Origin: Breviolum minutum Mf 1.05b.01
Taxonomy: Eukaryota; Sar; Dinophyceae; Suessiales; Symbiodiniaceae
Direction of reading: 5' to 3'
Assembly: GCA_000507305.1 (NCBI GenBank)
Contig: DF239301.1
Span: 15,358 to 79,357, forward strand
Length of the DNA stretch: 64,000 bases
Shown: one piece after another, positions 33,475 to 44,124 of the stretch
Layout: every line of letters starts with the position of its first letter
Numbering within the stretch: the first letter of the stretch is position 1
Position numbers and translations under genes: made by a program
Notes under the pieces: model-generated
Database searches by the model: none
Told to the model about the DNA's origin: nothing
The model's input: only the letters and a program-made list of their open reading frames with translations

Positions 33475-33576
33475 ATTGTCATTATTCCACCCAGCGTGTC
33501 TGGCCTGGTGCACTTCAGCTGCACGTGGGGTTGTCAGCGCGGGTTCCCACAAAGCATTGCATTTGACCAAAGTCAA
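33475..33576 (-). CDS. Exon, 34 codons
   Basis: Acceptor ATAAAATACAG| at 33,577, donor GACAAT|GTGATG at 33,474. LTLVKCNALWEPALTTPRAA then EVHQARHAGWNNDN. Exactly 102 nt, phase 0/0. Confidence 0.75.
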
Positions 33577-33641
33577 CTGTATTTTATAGCGGCAAGTTGT
33601 ATATGACGTTTGTCGTATCTCATCAACTTGGTGTTTGCAAC

Positions 33642-33642
33642 G

Positions 33643-33676
<34 letters not shown>
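33642..33676. repeat. (GTT)n microsatellite
   Basis: Twelve GTT units in an intron. The reverse complement motif (AAC)n occurs at 54,556-54,627. Poly-Val, poly-Cys and poly-Asn frames across it are artefacts. Confidence 0.95.
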
Positions 33677-33678
<2 letters not shown>

Positions 33679-33964
33679 GTTTTGTTTTTGGACGTTTTTG
33701 GACTATATATGGGTTTTCTCTCTATATAAAGAACGGATATTTTATTTCGCTTTATTATCGAGGTATATATATATACACAAAAAATTCTATAGCACAAGTC
33801 ACCCAAAAGTGCACTGTATATATACTGGGATAGCTCAACCATGTTTCACCGTGGAAGCTTCGCCTGAGCGTAAAAACCAACGAGGACAGATCGTTGTTCC
33901 ACCCACCTGTTTCTGCCCAGGGATCCCAATGTATAACATTACATGACCCATGATATATGTTCAC

Positions 33965-34025
33965 TTGAACTTGGCTTCATTGCTGAACGGTAAAGATCGA
34001 CCCGGTCAATAATGTTTGACCACCA
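33965..34025 (-). CDS. Small exon
   Basis: WWSNIIDRVDLYRSAMKPSS after a GGAGAG| acceptor-like site, ending at donor TTCAA|GTGAACATATAT. The upstream phase is not resolved. Confidence 0.6.
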
Positions 34026-34077
34026 CTCTCCAAGATCAATCATTTTCAGATGGGTCAATCATTAGCAACCTGGAGGG

Positions 34078-34214
34078 TTACCAGGTAGTCATAATTTGTG
34101 AGTGAACATGATTCTGCAGAAAAAAACTCTGGTCCTCTTCACTGTTGCCTTTGGGAAGGTCGTCCGAGTCGTCAAAGATTTTTTGGTTGGCCAACACCAG
34201 CTCGGAAAAAAGTG
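34078..34214 (-). CDS. Exon
   Basis: Acceptor CAGAACTTAG| at 34,215 completes a split Ala codon from the previous exon (G|CA). LFSELVLANQKIFDDSDDLP, KGNSEEDQSFFLQNHVHSQI, MTTW. Either stops at TAA 34,078 or is spliced at ACCTG|GTAACC. Confidence 0.75.
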
Positions 34215-34427
34215 CTAAGTTCTGAAAACGAGTAAACATGTTCGTACCGAATAACAACCAAAAATCAAAAATTACCATGTTCCCCCAAACTCACAACAAC
34301 AAACATTTTTGGTGGGTTCGGTTCACAAAACTGATGTTTTTTTTGATCTGTGTAGACGTTTGAAAATATTATCAGGAAACATGTTTTTTCTCCAAGAGTG
34401 GCCGAAAACCCAGAAACTCCCAAAAAC

Positions 34428-34535
34428 CTAAATTTTTTGTGAAGCTTTGACCCGAACATTCCGCCAATGTGATCGGTGTAGCCTTAACAAAAGGGTGGTT
34501 GACCACAATTTTGGCATCAAGTTGCCTATTAAAAC
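34428..34535 (-). CDS. Exon
   Basis: Bracketed by CGCTTACAG| (34,536) and AATTTAG|GTTTTTGG (34,427). 35 codons: FNRQLDAKIVVNHPFVKATP then ITLAECSGQSFTKNL. The upstream intron is only 54 nt (34,536-34,589), GTAAGA...TTACAG. In phase with the frame WLYGSPGPFVQS of the exon above. Confidence 0.8.
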   Translation of the reverse strand, partial: VLIGNLMPKLWSTTLLLRLHRSHWRNVRVKASQKI

Positions 34536-34589
34536 CTGTAAGCGACTAATATGTCAACAGCCGGACACTTGACTGGTTACAATTCTTAC

Positions 34590-34990
34590 TTGATTGAACA
34601 AATGGACCCGGTGAACCATAGAGCCAAGTCACATAGTCTGCTGGGTTGTAATCCCGTGGCACTTGACGGCCTGACCTGCGTTGCGGCGCAAGGATCCCAT
34701 AAGTCCAACGGTTCGGCGTACAGCAAGGTCTGAAGCGAAAAGATCTGGCCAAGGTCTTTGTTACACCACCATTTCTGGAACCCATCTTTGCGTTTAGATA
34801 TCAGTTCAACCAGCGGGATTTTGGAGTGTGCCTGTGTGAGAAACACTTGGCCATAGGCGCACGATGACATGAACAAATCCCCTTGGCCTGTGTAAGCTGC
34901 AGTCTTGCGGTAGTCAGGGTTTGTTGGGATTGCACTATCGTACCACCACATTGCGAGCGAAAGCTCGAACCCCAGGGCCACCCCTTTTGG
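34590..34990 (-). pseudogene. Exon with apparent single-base frameshift
   Basis: Starts after TTCTGAAG|. Frame 1 reads VALGFELSLAMWWYDSAIPT, YRKTAAYTGQGDLFMSSCAY, SKIPLVELISKRKDGFQKWW and LLYAEPLDLWDPCAATQ. From about 34,690 the protein-like frame shifts by one base to RQVPRDYNPADYVTWLYGSP then GPFVQS, the frame that joins the next exon at AA|GTAAGA. No short intron repairs this, so either a 1-nt insertion near 34,680-34,700 broke the gene or the assembly is wrong. Protein family unnamed. Confidence 0.65.
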
Positions 34991-35390
34991 CTTCAGAACA
35001 AATCCCGACCTCAAATGGAACCAGCTAGGGCCTTTTCGCTCCGTGCAGATTCTGGTTCGGCCAGGCATGGCTGCCATGGTTTACAAGGCTCAACGCTGCA
35101 CTTCTTGACTGGTATAGACATACAACACGCATATTTAACTATTGAATGCTTCCGGTGGGGCCAAAGGGCGAAACCAATTTTAGTGGTTTTTTGTTCGCGC
35201 AACGCATGGAATCCTTTTTACACCCTGGTAGCATGACTTGAAGTGAACTACCCTGCTGGAAGTTGAGACTACCAAGTCACCAAGCTTGGAATTGCTAAAA
35301 AGATGCCTGGAAAAAGTTCCAATAGATATTCTTCCAAATGGTGGTGAATCATGGGTGGTTTACCATGGGTTCTACCCGTAAAAAATTTAC

Positions 35391-35485
35391 CAACCCAACA
35401 ACTCCAAGCAAGCCATCTCCGTCTTCAAGTTTGGATCCGGCAAACGCGGTCAGCTTTGTTACAAGGAGTGGAACCAGGCCAGTCC
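35391..35485 (-). CDS. Exon, 31 codons
   Basis: Acceptor TGGCTAAAG| at 35,486, donor GGGTTG|GTAAAT at 35,390. TGLVPLLVTKLTAFAGSKLE then DGDGLLGVVGL. In phase with the 35,702 donor (1 + 2 nt). The plus strand is also open (KQAISVFKFGSGKRGQLCYK), but minus agrees with its neighbours. Confidence 0.5.
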
Positions 35486-35701
35486 CTTTAGCCAGTTGCC
35501 GAGGCTGTTGTCATTGAAAATCCCGAATAAAAATCCCTACATCATTTCCCTAAAAAACGGCTACAAGGTGGGCCCCAGCATCCAGCAAAAAACGGGGTTT
35601 CCGGGGATAAGTAGGGTGAAATAACCACCCGCATGTATGTCCACTTGATAACCTCCACTTACAACCGGTAGGGGACCGCCTCATCGATCCTCGGATTATA
35701 C

Positions 35702-35849
35702 CTATGCAAATGCAACCCAAAAAATCGCACACATCACGGATGTGCATCCCGCAGACTCTCAAAGATTCAGAAAAGGTTTTTTGATGTTTTTTGTTTCCGA
35801 AGATGATCTTTGTTAGCAACAAATCTGCAACCCGGGGGGGAACATGGAC
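35702..35849 (-). CDS. Exon, 49 codons
   Basis: Strong acceptor TTTCCATCTTCAAG| at 35,850, donor TGCATAG|GTATAA at 35,701. VHVPPRVADLLLTKIIFGNK, KHQKTFSESLRVCGMHIRDV, CDFLGCICI. An alternative frame (CSPPGCRFVANKDHLRKQK) stops early. Confidence 0.5.
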
Positions 35850-36003
35850 CTTGAAGATGGAAAGAAAATAAACATTAAGATAGAAAGATGACAAATGATA
35901 CAAATGATTAAATGAAATGGCTTTTGAAAGGAGTTTCCTTTATCCTAAAAGGGTGTTTTTTCAGCTTCCTCTTCGATTTTTCGTAAGATTCACGGAGGTC
36001 TAC

Positions 36004-36086
36004 ATTCAGCTGAAGGAGTCAGCGAGGCAACTGATAATCTTTCGCATGGCATGTCAAAACTGGTGCTTTGGAGATCCGAAAGAACC
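36004..36086 (-). CDS. Exon candidate
   Basis: Acceptor TGGTTTTCACAG| at 36,087, donor GAAT|GTAGAC at 36,003. VLSDLQSTSFDMPCERLSVA then SLTPSAE. Joins to the exons on either side are not fixed. Confidence 0.45.
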
Positions 36087-36285
36087 CTGTGAAAACCAGA
36101 GTAAAACCCCTCTTTTTTGTGAAAAATCCCATGATTCTTAGGGTTAAGACCAAAAACATGCACCAACAAAAACTCCAGGTTTTACTTGTCAACCGAAAAA
36201 CTGTATTGGTGTTAGGGAACTTCATTTCGATTTTCATGCAGCTTGGGGCCAATTGTCCCCAAAATTGGGCTTCAAAACTCCTTTA

Positions 36286-36363
36286 GGTCTCTATTTCTGG
36301 TGCTGAGGCAGAAAGAATCTTCGAACAAAAAAGCGTTGCCGCTCTCAAAGACTGGTGATGAAT
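36286..36363 (-). CDS. Exon candidate
   Basis: Acceptor CTAGTACAG| at 36,364. Frame IHHQSLRAATLFCSKILSAS then APEIET before a stop. Phase 0 matches the 36,771 donor; its own donor is unclear. Confidence 0.4.
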
Positions 36364-36770
36364 CTGTACTAGGCAAAACTTCATAGGGTGTTCATGGAAG
36401 TTAGTAACGATCGTTAGTAAGTTGGCTTGTAACCAAGTTTGTAACCTATTTAGGGGACGTAAACCGCCTACTTTTATAGGGATTTATAAGTTATAATCCA
36501 TTGATCCTAAGTACCGGCAGGACATCCTACTAGGTCCCCTGCTAAAGTTTTGAGCACTTTAGGGTATCCGGGACCACCAAAGATTTGTCAAGTGTAGAAA
36601 CCTGGATTGAAAAAAAAACATCACCAAAGCACCAAAGTTTCCATGAAAATTTCAGGATACCCAATAAATATGCCACACACCCTTCCAAGAAATACCCGAC
36701 CCTACAGAATTCTCAATCATTGAGCACAAAAATTGAGGCCGGGCTATTTCCTGTGGAACGGTATACTCAC

Positions 36771-36826
36771 TTGACGGGGGGTAAGGCCGGTAGGCCTGGG
36801 ATCCAAGGGATTCTGCGGGAATTTCT
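36771..36826 (-). CDS. Small exon
   Basis: Acceptor TCGCATTCGCAAG| at 36,827 and a perfect donor CGTCAA|GTGAGT at 36,770. KFPQNPLDPRPTGLTPRQ. In phase with the 37,674 exon (1 + 2 nt). Confidence 0.55.
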
Positions 36827-37673
36827 CTTGCGAATGCGACACGGTACAACGGGCCAAAAGGTTTCAAAAAGTTGGGATGATTTTTCCGTGATTCCATATA
36901 CCCCATACAACCCCATGTATGCTATATTTACCCGCATTTATACCATGAAAATTCACCAAATGTAGGTATAAATATACCATACATTACCATACACGGATTC
37001 TATGGGTACAGTAAGATTCATATTATTCGATTGCTTCCCCCTGGAAGAGATTTGTCATGTGGAAACGGGCTTCTTTGCGAATAAAAACACCTCAACGCCA
37101 CCTTGGAGCAAAAAGCAAACACAAATTTCACAATCGGATATCCAAGGTGTTTTTTTTCCAAAATTTATCGGGATCATTCACTGATAATCTATTAGAGAAA
37201 AAATGAAAAAAGTGACTCCCCAAAAAACAGCTGCACTAACTGGAAATTGAAATTCGTTCGTTGGAAAATTGTGAATCTTCATTCATGGTGAATCATTTTT
37301 TCCAACAATCATGACATCTTTGCTTTGAATATTTGGCTCACAAAACGCATGAAAAAAAGCCGGCCAGCAATCTGGCAAACCTACTTTGATTGCATGAGAA
37401 ATGTTGGAAGTCCCTACCCCAAACTATACAAATCCTATATCTGGGGAATCTATTGTAATTCCTTAAAACTTCAAGGCGGCAGGAAACAAAATTACATATA
37501 TATACATATTATAATATATATATATATATGTTATAAGTAAACTAATACACATATATACATATATGTATAATGATAAACTCATAGACTTTTGATAATTGCC
37601 CCCAACTTCTTGTTGTTAGATCATTTTGAAAGAAAACATCCCTCAGCTCATTGGTTTCTTGCCATCGAAAGAC

Positions 37674-37784
37674 CATCCGACCAAAATTTGGCGCACCTTT
37701 CAAGCCAACGAGATAAGTCAGTTGCAGGTCCGTGGTAAATGGCACGTTGATGACACAAGCAAATGACCTCAGGCGTTGTGGTCA
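37674..37784 (-). CDS. Exon
   Basis: Acceptor TATTTTTTGAG| at 37,785, donor CGGATG|GTCTTTCG at 37,673. TTPEVICLCHQRAIYHGPAT then DLSRWLERCAKFWSD. In phase with both neighbours. A second frame (LVGLKGAPNFGRMVFRWQE) is open but does not join. Confidence 0.6.
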
Positions 37785-37907
37785 CTCAAAAAATAAGGTT
37801 TTGTAGGTACCAAAAAGGAGGTACCCCCATCTGTACCCTTATTTCAGGCTGTTTTTTTGGTGGGTGGATGTTTTTTCCCCTTACATAAGCCTTTAGTTTC
37901 TAAATAC

Positions 37908-38006
37908 CAGCCTTCAAAAAGGCGAGTACGGATTCATCTATTTTAGTTAGCTGATATGTTTGGTGATCAATGGCTTGTAGCTCCAAGTGCGAAATTCCGA
38001 AACCAC
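37908..38006 (-). CDS. Exon
   Basis: Acceptor GTCTGGCAAG| at 38,007, donor AAGGCTG|GTATTT at 37,907. GFGISHLELQAIDHQTYQLT then KIDESVLAFLKA. 99 nt with 2 nt in and 1 nt out, fitting the exons on both sides. Confidence 0.65.
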
Positions 38007-39160
38007 CTTGCCAGACTCGCCATGCAAAAACGCAATGCTTTCTAGTACAAGGTGGGCCCCGGCATCCAATACAAAAAAATGAGGTAATTTCACTCACTAG
38101 GGTGAAAGAACCCCAGTGAAAACACTAAACCATTTATTTTCCCGGCCATTTATAGGAGCCCTATAACTCCACTTATAACTAGGGGTCCACCTTCTATATG
38201 CATTTGATGGGTTGAAGCTTGGGCCACCATGCGCGATCTAACAATGCAAAGATCTCCTGAGGCTTTGGACAAAAACACGTCGTAGACCGTGGTGTTTTTT
38301 GCAGGCCAGGTTTTTGGTTGGTTGCTCCCGCAGAAGTTCTACTTCCCATATGGATGTTTCCAAAAATAGTGGTACCACCAAATCATCCATTTTAATAGGG
38401 TTTTCCATTATAAATCATCCATTTTGGGGTTCAAACCCTTCCATTGCAGGGTCCAATGATCCTTTGGTTGGAACCAAAATTTTCTGGCCCCCAAACAGAA
38501 ATGGAGCCCAAATTTGATTGGAAAAAAACACATCTTTGGAACTTCTGACTTCTCCAAAGTTCATCCAAAAAAGGTGCCGGTAGACGTTCTGGTGGTCGTG
38601 ATGTCATGATCTAAAGGGCCCTTTAGGGCAGGATGAATGATAGGTTGTTTCCTGTTTCTTTTTTTTTGGGCAGCACCTTTCTGGATGTTTTTTAAAAAAA
38701 AACGTAAATCATGGGAAAAAATACCAATCTCAACTGGTGAACGCAGGATTTTTTTGTTTCATTGATAGTACTCAAACCAACTTGATTCAAGAAGGTGATG
38801 CGAATATCAGCTACCCTCGCTGGAAGGAGATATTAGTTAATTTCCAGCAGGCTACTTTGGATCCGGGATCCCCAATCATCTAAAAATCAGAGTATGATAG
38901 GGGCATCCTTCATCAAATGCCCAACTCCTTTTAAAGAGATCATCATGTTCATGCATTTTTCCGAAAATCCAGGTTCAACTTTGAGACTTGGAGGATCATC
39001 CCAGGACATGTAAGTAGCTAGTAACTTCCATTTAATGCTAAGCCATTTAGGGCATTTGGATAGGGGAAATAGCCCTGGTTAGGGGACGAAAACCCTAACC
39101 ATAGTTATGGAAATCACTTACAAAATCATGGGAAGTTTTCCTCCAAGTATAAATTTCAAC

Positions 39161-39354
39161 CAGGCATGGCGTTGCGGCGTTGCATGTCCCATGAAACGCA
39201 CCCCTTCTTTTTCGTGTGGAGATCGGTCGAACGGCGGCTTTGGGTGGTGTCGGTGTCGTTCCGGTGTAACGCAGGGTGACCTTCATGGTAATAGGCAAAG
39301 TCCGTGGATTTCAACGGACCGTCCCGCAGTACACCATGAAATAGATGGAGCCAT
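39161..39354 (-). CDS. Exon, most 5' exon chained to the large locus
   Basis: Acceptor TTTTAAAG| at 39,355, donor ATGCCTG|GTTGAA at 39,160. WLHLFHGVLRDGPLKSTDFA, YYHEGHPALHRNDTDTTQSR, RSTDLHTKKKGCVSWDMQRR, NAMP. Phase 1 out fits the 38,006 exon. GC-rich. Another frame (KVTLRYTGTTPTPPKAAV) is open but carries a TGA. A start codon and promoter are not visible. Confidence 0.6.
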
Positions 39355-39372
39355 CTTTAAAACAAAACTCTT

Positions 39373-39475
39373 ACACCTCCCCAAAAACTAAAATGGCACC
39401 TAAAAATGATGATTTTTAATAGGAATCTCCTCTTCGAGTAGTTCATTGTCAGGTTCCATGTTAGTTTTCAGGGGA
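39373..39475. mobile_element. TIR element, CTCCCCAAAAACTAA family
   Basis: ACACCTCCCCAAAAACTAAAATGGCACC mirrors GGTTCCATGTTAGTTTTCAGGGGAG. About 100 bp. Confidence 0.65.
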
Positions 39476-40349
39476 GTACTGTCCATATACCTTCCATTAT
39501 ACTGATCCGGTTGTTGAATAGGGACCTTTAAAATTAATCCCCACATAACTGGGTAGGAGTTCATCCCCTAAACAATTACAAGGGCCCATCTAAGTAGGAG
39601 TTCATCCGCGATTCACCCTCAACAAACAACATTTATTTGGTCACTGCAAGAAGCTATCAAGTCAACCCTACTAAATTGGAAAAAAAAAACTTGGGTAGAC
39701 ATCCACCGTTTTCAAGACCTCAAAATGGGATCTACACAACACATGTTATACGCAATATAGGAGTACAGGCTGATGAAAACCAATCAAGTCCTGATCCCAA
39801 ACGGACCTGAGTTGAGAAGAGAAATCCAAAAAGAAACAGCAAATTTCCATCCTATCCATGTGAGCAACGTTCAAAATCCTGAAATGGCCTTCCATTGAAT
39901 CCTGGTTGGTGAATAGGGATCCTTACAAGATCTTATTCTAATCCCTCTATATCTGGGTAGGATTTCATGCCCTATTTTTGAAGCCTTGCCCCAGCTGCAA
40001 AAGTGGCTTGCCGTCATCCATCATAGAAACGAAAACATCCATTAAAGATTTATCTAGGGTGTCCATGGAAGTTAGTAACTAATTAGTATTTTTTCTTATC
40101 ACCTGTTTAAGGGACTTACAACCTACATACATAGGCGTCATAATCCATTTACTAAGTACCATAGACATCCCTACTTACTTCAAGGACCATCCAAGTGACT
40201 TGTTGCAAAAAGGGTTGTGAGCAAACATCCTTTTTCAATGAATCATTCCTGACCCAAAAACAAAAAAAACTTCAACTAAAGGCCCTTCTAAAGGTTTTCT
40301 AAACTGTTTAGGTCACAAAAAAAAAAGTTGAGGTCTTCAGTGTTTTCTA

Positions 40350-40447
40350 GTTGGTGGTTGAACCAACCCATTTGAAAAATACTAGTCAAAATGGGAATCT
40401 TCCCCAAATAGGGGTGAAAATAGAAAATATTTGAAACCACCACCTAG
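40350..40447. mobile_element. TIR element, GTTGGTGG family, introner-like
   Basis: CTA|GTTGGTGG...CCACCACCTAG| with the shared interior AATCTTCCCCAAATAGGGGTGAAAATA. GT and AG termini on both strands. Confidence 0.75.
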
Positions 40448-40989
40448 TTTTGGATGAATCTTTCATTTTGGTGCTGGAGATGAACCCAAAATTTAGCAAA
40501 CAACTCCGTAGCCGCAAAAAGGGAAGCCCAACCAAACCGCCGTAGTCAAAACTCAGTCATCCCATGGTTTTTGTTTGACTATACACTCCTGAAGTTTCGC
40601 TTAGCCATATCACCTCTTAAAAAAGGGTGACCTGGCCCCAAAAACTGAAAAGAGGACGTCTCCCAAGGATCCCATTTTTTCAGGGATTTTTTTTACTCTT
40701 AAGCTTCTGAAGGGTGTAGTAACCCCTGAAGTTTAACTAACATCGCCCCTGACAAAGTTTACCAAAACCCAATAGGAAAATAGCTTCCAACTTCACCATT
40801 TTTTATCAGGTGCTATGTCCAGGTAAGCTTCTGAAGGTGTTCCAGGGGTGTAAAATCATCAAGGGTTTCAGAGCCCAAACCATAGCGGTTTTGCGTTGAG
40901 ACCTTGAAAATCAAGGTGACCCTTGCCGTATGGTTGACTTTAATGGTAAATGTGGGTAGAATATACTAGTTTCATGGAACGCTATGGGG

Positions 40990-41105
40990 ATTTTGATTAC
41001 TTCAGTTTTCAAGTCAAAGAAAAATATTACATCATCGGTTGGTGATGCAGGTATATGAACCATTGGCAACCTTGAACATGCTTTTAAGATGGTCCTTTCA
41101 AATGC
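40990..41105 (-). CDS. Low-confidence exon candidate
   Basis: Open frame LPMVHIPASPTDDVIFFFDL ending at a possible donor ACTGAA|GTAATC. No good acceptor. Isolated. Confidence 0.25.
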
Positions 41106-41749
41106 GATTTCCACGTGTTTCAAGAATGTTCAGTTCGAAAGTCACCGAATTTTGCGCCGAACACGTAGCCTGTCGAGGAATTGTATTGGGTTGAATTTTG
41201 TTATATGAATTTGAGCAGCGAGGAACAAAAATCCAAAACCAACAAAAATCCCCATGAAGGAGAGGCAGATTTCATCATCCGCCATCACTCTTTTGGCATA
41301 GTTACAATGCTTAGTTACCCCCCAAAAAAAATCGCGTGTCCCCCAAAAAAGGTATCATTTCAATAGGAAATTTCATCTTCTAACCATGGATTTTCAAGTG
41401 ATATGTTAGTTTTGGGAGGGTAGTTGTTTCTGGTTGTGGATGTTTTTAAGATACCCTCAGGTACTCTGGGGGGACTGTAGTGGACCACTTTAGACCCTTT
41501 ATGGTGGGTCTTAAATCGATTTCCCCAAGTTGATCTGTCGAAATTCTGTTCTGATTTCAGACCTTTTGGCAGGATATTTTCCAAAGGTCTGGAATCATTT
41601 TCCTGGATACATGTTTCCTGGATACGTATGAGTACGAACTGTTCAAGAGATAAGCAAAAACATTTAAAAAGACACATAAACTCAGACAAGCAGAAAGCAC
41701 CAGAAACATACGCTGCGAATTCTGATGATATTGGTTTGAGAATTTTAAA

Positions 41750-42640
41750 CATTCAGAACCCGTTAATGAAATCTAGGCTGTTGACCATACCATGGGTCTG
41801 AAATCATTTTGCTTGGAATTTAACAGATTCAAACAACTTTTATCCTGGAGGATCACCATTTTAGACCCCCAAGATGGATGAACAGCTTCAAAAACCCATC
41901 ATTGGAATCTAGGCGTTTTGACCATACCATGGGGTCTGACATCATTTTGCTTAGGTCTTCACAGATTCAAACAACCTTTGCCCTTGGGGATGACCATTTT
42001 AGACCCCCAAGATTTATGAACAGCTTCAAAACCCATCAATGGAACCCATTAATGAAATCTAGGCTGTTGACCATTACATGAGGTCTGAAATCATTTTGCT
42101 TGGAACTTCAAAGATTTAAACAACCNAACCTTTGCCCTTGGGGATGACCATTTTAGACCCCCAAGATTTATGAACAGCTTCAAAACCCATCAATGGAACC
42201 CATTAATGAAATCTAGGCTGTTGGCCATTACATGGGGTCTGAAATCATTTTGCTTGGAACTTCAAAGATTGAAACAACCTTTGTCCTTGGGGATGACCAT
42301 TTTAGACATCTAAGAAATGGATGAACCCTTTAAAGCCCCTCAATGGAATCTAGGCGTTTTGACCATACCATGGGGTCTGACATCATTTTGCTTGGAACTT
42401 CACAGATTCAAACAACTTTTATCCTGGAGGATCACCATTTTAGACCCCCAAGATTTATGAACAGCTTCAAAACCCATCAATGGAACCCAGTAATGAAATG
42501 TAGGCTGTTGACCATTACATGGGGTCTGAAATCATTTTGCTTGGAACTTCAAAGATTGAAACAACCTTGGTCCTCGGGGATGACCATTTTAGACCTTCAA
42601 CAAATGGATGAATTCTTAGTTTGATCCTGAATGTTTTCTT
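41750..42640. repeat. Tandem array, ~140-150 bp unit, about six copies
   Basis: TCTAGGCTGTTGACCAT or TCTAGGCGTTTTGACCAT recurs at about 41,773, 41,909, 42,059, 42,211, 42,350 and 42,501. Each is followed by GGTCTGA.ATCATTTTGCTT and CCATTTTAGACC. Two alternating subtypes (CTGTTGACC and CGTTTTGACC) suggest higher-order amplification. One N at 42,126. Confidence 0.9.
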
Positions 42641-44059
42641 TGGGGCTGTGATAGCAATTTTTATTGGAGGATGACATATTGCGAATTCCGCAGGACCCAT
42701 CCCCCCATCAATCTTCTGATTGAGAAATTTGCCTTCTATCATGAATCCTGTCGTAGTGAATTCTTCGAATTTGATTATATTTCAATATATTTCATCAAAA
42801 TGGATGGTTTGAAACAACCACACAAAATCTTCCAGGCATGCGTGGTAGCACAAAAATTCCAAATTAACCTCTAATCCAAAATCCAACATGGGAGGATCTA
42901 AAAGGTCTAAAATCATATGAAAATTTTGGCTGGAAAGGTCTGAAATGGTTCAGTTGTTGTTCTTAGACCTTTGGTTCGGGCATACCTCAAGGTATGGTCA
43001 TTTCAGACCTTTAGTAGTTGAGGGTATTTTTTAAGCGACTGAAACTAGCAATAAACGCATTAGGGGGGTTCTCGGTGCCCCTAGCATCTATCCCCAAACT
43101 GCAAGCAACCCAAATAAATCTAACTGCTTTGATTGGGAAGAAAATTTTAAGGGAAGATGAGTGCAACGAGACCATCAATTTTGAAGCTTGGCAATTGGAA
43201 TTGCAATGTATGTGTGTAATTGTAAAAAATATGGACACATACATACTCCTAGCTACATAAAAATGTTATAAATAATATATATATATACATAAATAAATAC
43301 ATATATCGGGGATGCGAGAACCCTGCAAGTAACAGTGTAAAGTCAAGGTTTTAGGTTGGCTTGACTCGAAAATTCCCCAACTCAAAATCCTTTGTTGATG
43401 ACTTTTACCTCGGTTGGGTGGGGGTTTTCACATCCCACAAAGGCCCAATGAGTTGTGGTTAAACCCATTTTTTGTAGGGAAACATTGACTAATATGGAGG
43501 TTGCTGAGAATGAAAAAACATGCACGTCGAAGTAGCTTGGAATTGCCTCTTCGATGCCTGGAAAAAGTAAAAATATATTCTTCCAAATGATGGTTTAATG
43601 GTGGGTTTAGCATGGTAGAAAGTAAATAATCACCTTAAACAAATCCAATAGTATAATGGAAGATGTCACACCAACCTGAACTTTTTTCTGTGGCATAAGG
43701 GAAAATTTCCTGCCAGCTGGGCCCACTACCACTTATCAATAGGGTTATAAGTCCACTTTTATGGGTTATAACGTTATAACACCTTATAAAAAAAAATCGT
43801 AGGAAGGCCGTACTTTTAAACCAAGTTTTTTGGGATTTCAATGCGTCGAAATGACACGACGCTTATTTTTCCAAATGTTCATCCCAATATGCACCTCGAA
43901 GGCTTGGGAAAAAATGGAGTTCCTAATTATGGGAGCCATCTGCGAGTTTTAGTGCCCAATTGGCAGCATCTTTTCCACCATTTCCGGGAGACGAACTTTT
44001 CCTTCTAAATGAACTCCGGTCCGTAATAAAAAAATGGGAAAATAAAGGTTAAGAAAGGC

Positions 44060-44124
44060 TGCATTTTCTCCAGTACAGGGTTTTTGAGGGTCTCCGGCTG
44101 CATGTGGCTAAGAAAACGGCTGGG
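44060..44124 (-). CDS. Exon candidate after strong acceptor
   Basis: Acceptor TTTTTTTTGTCACATACAG| then PSRFLSHMQPETLKNPVLEK. Donor candidates around 44,060-44,080. Family unknown. Confidence 0.4.

Larger units (their letters stand above)
13952..39354 (-). other. Giant multi-exon, multi-domain mobile-element-like gene locus
   Basis: About 50 minus-strand exons can be placed between 39,354 and the stop at 13,952. Most adjacent exons from 32.8 kb downward join in matching phase at GT-AG sites, which is unlikely by chance. The encoded order is: unknown N-terminal domains; Ser/Pro/Asp-rich linkers; Lys-rich region with a Cys/His cluster; zinc-binding-like segment; methyltransferase-like fold; helical blocks; GIY-YIG-like block; Lys/Glu coiled coil; DDE-transposase-like C terminus. 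Introns are AT-rich, 54 bp to about 1 kb, and some hold TIR elements. Whether this is one transcript or two or three tandem ones is open: possible breaks are at 32,543/32,138, 27,397/27,394 and 17,790. The blocks resemble families I recall as highly repeated in dinoflagellate proteomes; that needs a database search. Confidence 0.6.

Noticed and set aside
33573-33946. Open frames with poly-Asn, poly-Val or poly-Cys
   Set aside because: They are translations of the (GTT)n microsatellite and flanking intron. No splice or composition support.
35395-35620. Plus-strand frame KQAISVFKFGSGKRGQLCYK
   Set aside because: Open for ~75 codons with a donor-like AAG|GTGGGC, but that junction is the end of a TIR element (ACAAGGTGGGCCCC, also at 38,046) and the minus strand chains with neighbours.
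37587-37767. Minus frame LVGLKGAPNFGRMVFRWQE as the coding frame
   Set aside because: It needs an acceptor phase that the upstream exon does not supply. The frame PEVICLCHQRAIYHGPAT joins both sides.
39122-39354. Minus frame KVTLRYTGTTPTPPKAAV with an in-frame TGA, ending at GTAAGT, as a possible recoded or selenocysteine codon
   Set aside because: Another frame of the same exon is fully open and joins the 38,006 exon in phase, so recoding is not needed.
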